This document shows positions 17,438-26,000 of a stretch of DNA of 64,000 nt, piece by piece; position 1 is the stretch's first letter; the number at the start of each line of letters is the position of its first letter. Source of the stretch: Chitinophagaceae bacterium (GTDB lineage: Bacteria > Bacteroidota > Bacteroidia > Chitinophagales > Chitinophagaceae); NCBI GenBank assembly GCA_947447265.1, contig CANFKC010000015.1:1-64000 (forward strand), written 5' to 3'. Position numbers and translations under genes: made by a program. The notes under the pieces were generated by a model, which was not told the DNA's origin, did no database searches, and saw only the letters and a program-made list of their open reading frames with translations.

Positions 17438-17881
17438 ATGATCACCCCCGATTATACAAACATCAACCTTAAACTTAAACAGGAAGAAGGCAAAACCTTC
17501 GTTTGGGATGGTGTGCGTAAAAAATGGATCATTCTTACGCCGGAGGAACATGTAAGGCAGTATATGGTGACCTATCTGGCAGATAAGCTCCGGTACCCTA
17601 TGGCGCTTCTTTCGGTTGAAAAAGCCATAATGGTAGGTGCGCTAAAAAAACGTTTTGATATTGTCGTGTATAACCGGGACCATAAACCGTGGATGCTGGT
17701 AGAATGTAAGGCGCCGGAAGTACCGATTACTGAAAAAACACTGCACCAGCTGCTGAGCTATCACCAAACGATACAATGTAACTACTGGGTGCTCAGCAAC
17801 GGCCACCAGGTATTTTGTGCGGATGCGACCGACACCGCTAACATAAAATGGTTAACATCATTTCCCGGTTATGAGCTGTAA
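17438..17881 (+). CDS. Stand-alone HsdR N-terminal-like (PD-D/ExK) protein
   Basis: A 147-residue protein similar to the N-terminal nuclease domain of type I restriction HsdR subunits (HSDR_N_2 type). The core KKRFDIVVYNRDHKPWMLVECKAPEVPI fits a PD-(D/E)xK active site, with D in RFDIVV and E-x-K in VECK. No helicase domain, HsdM or HsdS is nearby, so a full restriction system is not supported. Such solo proteins are frequent in Bacteroidota and of unknown function. It follows menG by 48 nt in the same direction and its end overlaps the end of the convergent protease gene by 24 nt. Confidence 0.8.
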   Translation: MITPDYTNINLKLKQEEGKTFVWDGVRKKWIILTPEEHVRQYMVTYLADKLRYPMALLSVEKAIMVGALKKRFDIVVYNRDHKPWMLVECKAPEVPITEKTLHQLLSYHQTIQCNYWVLSNGHQVFCADATDTANIKWLTSFPGYEL

Positions 17882-19504
17882 ATACTCCTTGCCGTCTAAA
17901 ACTTCTAATGCTTTCGCTACCACATTATCTTTTTGTATAATGATACCATAGTAACCGTCATCACGAAACAGGAATCGTGCCACCTGAGCCTTTAAATACA
18001 TGCTGAAGTGATTGTATATTTTTTGCGGGCTAATCTCTTTCCACACACGTTTACGGTCTTGCACACTCAATTGCGATAAATAGTCTTTAATAATGTCGTC
18101 ATCGCCTTTAAAAGAAGCATCAAAATCGCTTATGGATTTGTATTTCAACTTTTGTTTATTGTGCAAAATGTAGTCCCAGGTAGCTGTTTTGAGTTCGGCA
18201 CTGTACAGCAGGTTAATAACGGTGGTCGATAACTTCAGCGAAGAATCATAGGGCACAAAAACGTCTGGTTTTATGCCTCCGCCACCATATACCAACCTGT
18301 GATTGGCTGTGTAATACTTTGTGGTATCGAGGGTGGTATATTCATCTACCGTTTGCTCATCATGGTAAAAGCGCTTTTCAAAATCTGCCGCATAGGCATC
18401 CTTCCCTTTTGCGAAAGAGCGCTGGATACAACGCCCGGATGGAGTGTAATACTTGGCAATAGTAAGCCTGATCTCCGAACCATCAGTCATTTCATACGGC
18501 TCCTGAACAAGTCCTTTACCAAAGGAACGCTTACCCATTATTACTCCCCTGTCCCAGTCCTGTATGGCACCTGCCAATATTTCGCTGGCGGACGCAGAGG
18601 TTTCGTCAATGAGTACAATCAGCTTACCTTTTTCAAAAACACCTGCCTTCTCTGCTTTGTATTCTGTTTTTTGCGAATGAGACCCCTGTGTATATACAAT
18701 AAGCTTGCTATCATCAATAAACTCATCCGCAATCGCTGTTGCCTGACCAATGTAGCCGCCTGGATTATCCCTCAGGTCGAGTATCATCTGCGTGGCACCG
18801 CTGTTTTTCAATTTCCTTAAAGCCTGTGCAAATTCTTTATGGGTGGATGCGCTGAATTTATTTACCTTGATATAACCCGTATTATCATCAACCATAATGC
18901 TCGCATCTACACTATGAACAGGAATAAGATCACGGGTAATTGTCAATTGTTTCAGATTGGACGCATACAGTGGTTTTACTGTAACCAACACTTTACTTTT
19001 TTGTTTACCCTTGAGCATGTGGGTTATCCTCTCTGCATTGATATTTACCCCCGCAACAACACTATCGCCCACCTTAATAAGCTTATCTCCAGTTTCGACT
19101 CCGGCTATACTTGCAGGCCCTTTTTCAATAACAGAGGTTACCGAAATTGTATCGCGCATAATGGAAAACTCAACTCCAATACCTGAGAATGTACCCTCCA
19201 GGTCATCGTTAGCGTCCTGCAATTTTTCAGCAGGTATGTAGACTGTATGTGGATCTAGTGATTGCAGTATGCCGGAGATGGCATCTTTATAAAGGTTATC
19301 GCTGTTTACAGAGTCGACATATTTTTCGTTGACCAGGTCTATAACCTGTTCGAGGCGGTCGTTACGGTCAATTACCGTATTAATATCACGCTTACTGCGC
19401 AAAGTGTCGCGCAGGTTGAAGCCCAATACCATACCCCCAATCAGAACTAAAGAAAAAAACAGCGGCATCCAGACTTTCATCTCACCCCTTCCAGTTGCAT
19501 CCAT
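17858..19504 (-). CDS. C-terminal processing protease, S41 family
   Basis: A 548-residue S41A peptidase. It has one N-terminal membrane anchor (about 10-30), a cap region, a PDZ domain (about 100-185, GTFSGIGVEF to ITRDL), and the catalytic core with the Ser in ETSASASEIL (Ser305) and Lys in SFGKG (Lys330), 25 residues apart as in Prc/CtpA. The extra C-terminal part (about 420-548) is typical of Bacteroidota versions. It likely trims C-termini of envelope proteins in the periplasm. A TAATTTTG -7 box lies just upstream. The gene converges on the HsdR-N-like gene with a 24-nt overlap. Confidence 0.92.
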   Translation of the reverse strand: MDATGRGEMKVWMPLFFSLVLIGGMVLGFNLRDTLRSKRDINTVIDRNDRLEQVIDLVNEKYVDSVNSDNLYKDAISGILQSLDPHTVYIPAEKLQDANDDLEGTFSGIGVEFSIMRDTISVTSVIEKGPASIAGVETGDKLIKVGDSVVAGVNINAERITHMLKGKQKSKVLVTVKPLYASNLKQLTITRDLIPVHSVDASIMVDDNTGYIKVNKFSASTHKEFAQALRKLKNSGATQMILDLRDNPGGYIGQATAIADEFIDDSKLIVYTQGSHSQKTEYKAEKAGVFEKGKLIVLIDETSASASEILAGAIQDWDRGVIMGKRSFGKGLVQEPYEMTDGSEIRLTIAKYYTPSGRCIQRSFAKGKDAYAADFEKRFYHDEQTVDEYTTLDTTKYYTANHRLVYGGGGIKPDVFVPYDSSLKLSTTVINLLYSAELKTATWDYILHNKQKLKYKSISDFDASFKGDDDIIKDYLSQLSVQDRKRVWKEISPQKIYNHFSMYLKAQVARFLFRDDGYYGIIIQKDNVVAKALEVLDGKEYLQLITGK

Positions 19505-20023
19505 CTATTAAATACTGCCGCAAAATTACGACATTGCAACATAGCATAAATGATGATTAATCCACAATTTTTGGAATGGAATGTTAATTAGTTGGCGGGG
19601 TACAGATATAAAAAACAAGGGGCCCAAATACATAAAAAATGAAACAATACATATCAGACTAGCCGGTATCATCTCATTTAGAATTATTCCATTCACTAAA
19701 TGAAACCTTACAATCACAAAATAACCATTACACATCAAAAGTACTAATGACCATTTCCATCAATTAGGGAATAACTAGACAACCTAATTATCAAACTGCA
19801 TTATACAGAAAGTGTCCTCTCGACTTAGTTTATAGTTGTTTTAAATTACATAACCTTTTTAGATGCTCAACAGAATAATAAAGGCATAGCTCATCCCGAT
19901 TGAGCCTAGACTATTCAGGTATTCCAAAGCGAATAGACCGGCTGCAACCAACCTTGTTGACAGGTAAGTATCTTTATAGTCAAAGAAGAAAATATAAAGA
20001 ACTGCATCTTACGACGCAGCTCT
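19505..20023. other. Intergenic region, about 520 bp, AT-rich
   Basis: It contains the protease promoter box TAATTTTG (minus strand, 19521-19528) and, at its left-gene end, the hairpin after the glucan synthase gene. A 70-codon frame on the minus strand (19526-19738) has no family resemblance and unlikely composition, so it is not called. Nothing else was recognised. Confidence 0.5.
19999..20022 (-). terminator. Probable terminator hairpin after the glucan synthase
   Basis: On the minus strand GAGCTGCGTC pairs with GATGCAGTTC (with wobbles) right after the TAA at 20024-20026, followed by TTTATATTTTC. The stem is imperfect. Confidence 0.45.
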
Positions 20024-23000
20024 TTAAGTAAGTTTACTAACTCGTTGACCAACGGCTATGTCTACAGCATGTTCTTTTCCATCATCCTCCATTAGGATAA
20101 TTCCATCGTCGCAAATAACATTATCTACAAAGACCGAAGTCTTAAAAGCAGCATTTTTCTGCTGAACTGCAATATGGTATAGCGCACTGCCAAACCTGTA
20201 GCGCACCTTAAATGAAGTCCATTCAGCAGGAATGCATGGAGAAACTGTAAGCTTCTTCCCGACAACCTGAAGGCCAAGAAAGGACTCAATAATGAGTTGA
20301 TACATCCACCCGGCAGCACCCGAATACCAAGTCCACCCACCACGACCTTCATGCGGTGAACGGGCATACACATCGGCCGCCATAACGTATGGCTCTACTT
20401 TATAAATGGCAATTTCCTCTGCGGTTCTCCCATGGTTTATTGGGTTTATCATCTGTAATAGCTCCCAGGTACGGCTGGCGTTACCCAACTTTGCAAATGC
20501 CATTACCATCCAGATAGCCGCATGCGTATACTGGCCTCCGTTTTCCCTTACCCCAGGCACATATCCCTTGATATATCCCGGATCTTTTTCTGTTTTGTCA
20601 AAAGGCGGGTCCAGCAACTGAATGATACCGATGTCTTTTTTAATCAATCTTTTCTCGGCTGAGTTCATCGCGATAAGGGTTCTATCTGCGGAACCTACCC
20701 CAGATATCAACGACCAGCTCTGCGATATGGAGTCAATTTTACATTCATCACCGGCTTCGGACCCCAATGGAGTTCCATCATCAAAATATGCCCTGCGGTA
20801 CCATTCACCATCCCAGCTGTTTTCTTCAATATTGGCGCCTAGCCTAGCTGCCTCCCTCTTGCAGGTTTCAGCAAATCCTGCATCTCCATGCAAAATGGCA
20901 ATATCAACGAATTTTATCAGCACCGTGTAGAGGAAAAAACCAAGCCATACGCTTTCGCCCTTGCCCTTAGCCCCTACCCTGTCCATACCGTCATTCCAGT
21001 CACCCGTACCCATTAGAGGCAGCCCGCGTTCGCCAAATACCAATGCATGCTTGATTGCCCTTACACAATGTTCATACAAACTTGCAGTCTGGTCGGAAAC
21101 AATTGGTAATTCATAGTACGATTCCTCGCCGGGATTAAGCAATCGACCGCTGAGAAAAAGAACCGACTCATCTAAAATTGCAGAATCCCCGGTTTTTGTA
21201 ACATAGCGCGATGCTACGAAGGGCAACCACAAATAGTCATCTGATATACGCGTTCTTACTCCCCTGCCGATAGGTGGGTGCCACCAATGCTGGGCGTCAC
21301 CTTCTTCAAATTGGCGGGAAGCACAAAGTAATATCTGTTTACGCGCAAGTTCCGGGGCGGCATATAACAGAGACAGCACATCCTGTAACTGATCGCGGAA
21401 ACCAAATGCGCCACCCGATTGGTAAAATCCACTTCTGCCCCACAACCTGCATGAAAGGGTCTGGTAAGTGAGCCAGCCATTAGCAATAATATTGGTTGCA
21501 TTATCGGGAGTTTCCACTTGTATAACGTCGGTTATATTCCGCCAATAGTCTTTCACTTTTTCGAGGGATATATTTGCAGCATCCGCTCCACGGAATTGCA
21601 TTATTATTTCTCTTGCGTTATAAACATCTTTTCCGGCACCTAGTCTGAAAGTGATTTCCCGCTCCTCGCCATCTTCAAGATCAAATGAGACCTGTATAGC
21701 AGCACAAGGATCGAGCGCTACACCTAATTTACCAGATAACTTTATCCTGTTCATTGCATCGGGCCTTTGTAAGGAACCGTTGCGGCCGATAAATTCTGTC
21801 CTGTCACCCGTATACGTTTTGTTGGCGTCGCCTACATCAAGGAACGCAACGCGATTCCCCATCTCCGTACTATATGGATTTTTGGCAAAAAAAGCACCGC
21901 TGACGGGGTCAATTTCAGTAATAATATACATTGCTGTTTTCGGTCTCAAGTCACCCAATACCCATTCAACATAACCGGTTGCGGAAAGCCTGCGGAAGCG
22001 CTTCGAATTATTCCGAACTTTTATCACTGTGAATTTTACCGGGGCTGCAATATCAACAAATACCGTCATTTCCGAAGAAATACCATCTTCAGTATGTTCA
22101 AAAACACTGTAGCCAAAGCCATGCCTTACGGCATAAGAAGATTCTCCACCCCTTGGTAGTGCCGTTGCTGACCAATAGTGCCCATTTTCCTCATCCCTCA
22201 GGTAGAAAATCTCCCCTCCACTATCGCTCACCGGATCGTTACTCCACGTGGAAAGACGCATCTCGTGAGCGTTTTCGGTCCAGCTATAACCATGCCCGCT
22301 CTCAGAGATAACAGTACCAAATTCAGCATTAGCAATAACATTTACCCACGGTAACGCGGTCCTGGTCTTGTTGTCAACAACAATAATATACTCCCTTCCA
22401 TCTTTTGAAAAGCCGCCAAAGCCATTAAAAAATTGCAGGTCTGAGGGCTTTGAAAGAGCAGTGATTTGCGGAACATAATTACCTAAGGGGTTAAACCGGG
22501 CAATAGTTGAGCGTAATGGTGCCTGTTTGTTAAGGTGGTCAGCAAGGCTACCATTGGAAGTACAGATAATTACCCGAGCTACCGTTTGGAAGAGTGTTCG
22601 ATCTTCGTTGGATATCTGGTCAGCTCCCCTTAAGAAGACTCCACCCGCCTTATCTACAAGCTCACCCGGAATAAAGGAGTGAATCTCATTCTGCATGAGC
22701 TGTCGATAGCCACCATAATCTTCATTCCAGATAACAAGATCTACTATCAAACCCTTTAATCGCCAGTAAGTGTGGGCTTGTATGAGTTGCTTAGCCATGC
22801 TAACATCTGCCTGGTCGCGGATCTGTAGCAACACAATAGGCAAATCTCCGGATACAGCATAACCCCAAAGGCCAGATTGGCCCTTATGATTTTTAATAAT
22901 CACCGATGGTTCTGCCCTTAATGCTGCGTTTGCATAAATTACCGAACCTGCAAGACGACCAAATAGTTGTGCATCAATTTCAGTCGCATTAATTTGTCTC

Positions 23001-26000
23001 AATATAACCTGACTATGTGTCCACGCCAATTCAAAAACACGGTCTTTATGGTGCCTGTCCTGGTATTTTTCAATTAGCGCCTCACAGGCCGCTCTGTTAT
23101 CAGTAACACCAATAATAAGGTCCATGGTTATCGCATCGCCGGGCTCAAGTACCATGACATGCCTTATTGCAACAATAGGGTCAAGAACCGAACCCTGTTT
23201 GCCTGATAAAGAAGTTTTCTTACGCATTGCGTCAGGGTTCGCTACCGTATTGCCATGACCAATAAATTCCATTCGGTCGGTTTCATAAGATGTTTCAACA
23301 TTCACCGGACCATGTACCCTCATAGAATGAAACATCCATGGCGTATGCTCATGTTCCGATCTTGGCCGGCGAGTGCACATAATCGCATTCTTAGTGTTTA
23401 ATATCTCCGTCTGCACAAACAGGTTACTAAAGGCAGCCTGCATAGCATCCGCTGCTGGCTGAGCCAAGACTACCTCGGCATAACTTGTCACTTCAATTCT
23501 CCTTTGTAGCAAGCCTTTGTTGGTAATATGTATCCTCCGCATTTCAATGTCGTCTTCAGGCGAGATAACAATCTCCGTGTGAGTATCTATATTCTTGTAT
23601 GAATTATGAAAGTCAATTCTACCCTGCGAAAATGCCACTTCGAAATTCTCAGTTCTTGTATGCGTTGGCTGATAGGTATTACACCAATATTCCCCGTTGC
23701 CAAGATCTCGTATATAACAGAACACCCCCCAATTATCAAGCGTCAGATCTTCCCTCCAACGGGTAATTGCCAGGTCTTTCCAGCGGCTGTAACCGCCACC
23801 CGAATTAGTAACCATCACATGATACTTACCGTTAGACAGCAGCTGAACCTGCGGCACAGGTGTATTCGGCGTATTGATGATCCTTACCTCGCTACCGGGT
23901 GATTGATAGTTAACATCAGAGATGTCAGTGGTGTGCGCATAATAAGTTGATGAATTTGGTATGCGCTCCTGCAATAAGAGAAGCGTTGCCCGGAATTGCG
24001 GTTCCGCTTCAAAACGGCGCTGCATAGGTTGCCCGTGCAATAGGAAACTCAAGGAGAGCAGGCTCATACCCTGATGATGCGCCATGAAAGATTGTATGAC
24101 AACTTTTGATTGCCCGCGTTGCAGGCGGGACGGCGTATAGTCGACAGCCTCAAAAAATCCATAAGGACCTTCAAATCCTTCTTTGGCTAATAACTCAAGG
24201 TTCTCACACGCTTCTTTGGGAGCTACCATCAATGCCAATGCTGTTGCGTATGGCGCAATAACGAGGTCCACCTCCAGCCCTCTTTTCAATCCTAGCCCTG
24301 GCACACCAAATGCCCTATACTGGTAGTTAGAATTGGCATCAACCATATTATAGCCTGACTCCGAAATTCCCCAGGGAATGCCGCGCTGCTTTCCGTACAC
24401 TATCTGTCTTTTTACGCTGGATATGTAGGTCTGGTCGAGCAAAGTATTCTCGTATGACGGCATCACCAGCAGCGGCATCAGATATTCAAACATAGAACCG
24501 CTCCAGGAAAGCAAAATCGGTTCGTCGTCAGGCCTCGTTAGTAAACGCCCCAGCGCAAACCAGCTATCTTCAGGTAAGAGCCCCTGGGCAATTGCAAAGA
24601 ATGTACATAAACGTGCCTCAGAAGCGAGCATATCATAAAAACTAGGGTCACAGGTATGGTCATCAACTTTATAGCCAATGGAAAGCAGATGTCTTGTTCT
24701 ATCATACAAAAAGGCCCACTCCATGGCAGCCAAACCAATACATTCATGTCCCAGCTTCTTTACCAAGGCTATTCTTTGTTTAGCAACCACCAGCGTATCA
24801 TTAATTGCAACGATGACGCTAACTATTTTCTCCCTTTCCTCACCAGCAGTCGCTGCATCCTTTAATGTTTCCAGCTGAGGTAAGATCTCCACAATTCTAT
24901 TCACAAGACTACTTAATGAAATCGAAGTATCAAGAGTTATTATCGCAGTCAGCCGGGCATCACTCCCCTCCAATAAAAAAGGGGTCAAAATGCCTGCTTC
25001 AACCAGAGCTCGTTGTAATTGCTCAGACAATGTTTTATGCCACCATTCCGATTCGCTACCGGGCGCCGGGCTTAGCTTTGCACTTGCCGTTTCAAAATTC
25101 CCTGCCAGCTGTTTTAGCCTTGCAATAAACCTGTTGATTGATATCACTTCAGAAACAATACCTGTTCTTGCGATCTCTATGAACTCTAGAAAATATGCAG
25201 CATTAACTGGCTTCAACGTATCACTAAGTACAAGTACCGTATCAAGCAGCCCCTGGAACACGGCGGGATTAGCAATTCTCTGATACAATTTTTCAAAGAG
25301 CCCCTGCCTCAAAATGAGCAGATGCGCAGCAAGGTTACCACTATCTACTGTTGAAATATATTTAGGAAGTAAGGGCTCGAGCGTCTCGGTATCATACCAA
25401 TTATAAAAGTGCCCACGATAACGTTCCATCTTCTGGAGTGTACTAAAACAAGCTTCAGTGCGCATTAAAAACTGTCCAAGCGACACATACCCAAAATCAT
25501 GTGCAGACAAGCCCGCTAGTAATGACATACCTATATTGGTTGGCGATGTGCGATGCGCAACAACAGCCACCGGATATTGCTGAAAGTTATCGGGAGGTAA
25601 CCAGTTGTCGCCCTCGCCCACAAAACGTTCGAAGAATCCCCACGTCTTACGCGCTATCTTCTGGAGGAATACGTTTTGAGCGTCAGTAAGCAACGCCTTT
25701 TGCCTTTTTGCAGGCAGGCTTGATAACCATGTTATATAGGGAGACAAAAGCCATTGCGCCAACACAAAACCTGCAATGAAAACACTTATTGAACTATTGA
25801 TGGTAATGTAAACAGAAAGTGATATGGCCAGGAAGGGCTCTATCCACATTGACAAATAACTTTCTGCAAGGGTATTTTTGTGCGAAAACTCAACAAGATT
25901 AGAAGGATTCCATTCCAAAAGCTTTTTACGTGTAATAAGCATGCGCCACATCGTCCGCATTATGGCGACAGAATAAACATATGCCTCATAAGGCAAACAG

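Noticed and set aside
17438-17881. Part of a type I restriction-modification system
   Set aside because: No helicase part, methylase or specificity gene lies nearby. The protein is complete at 147 residues.
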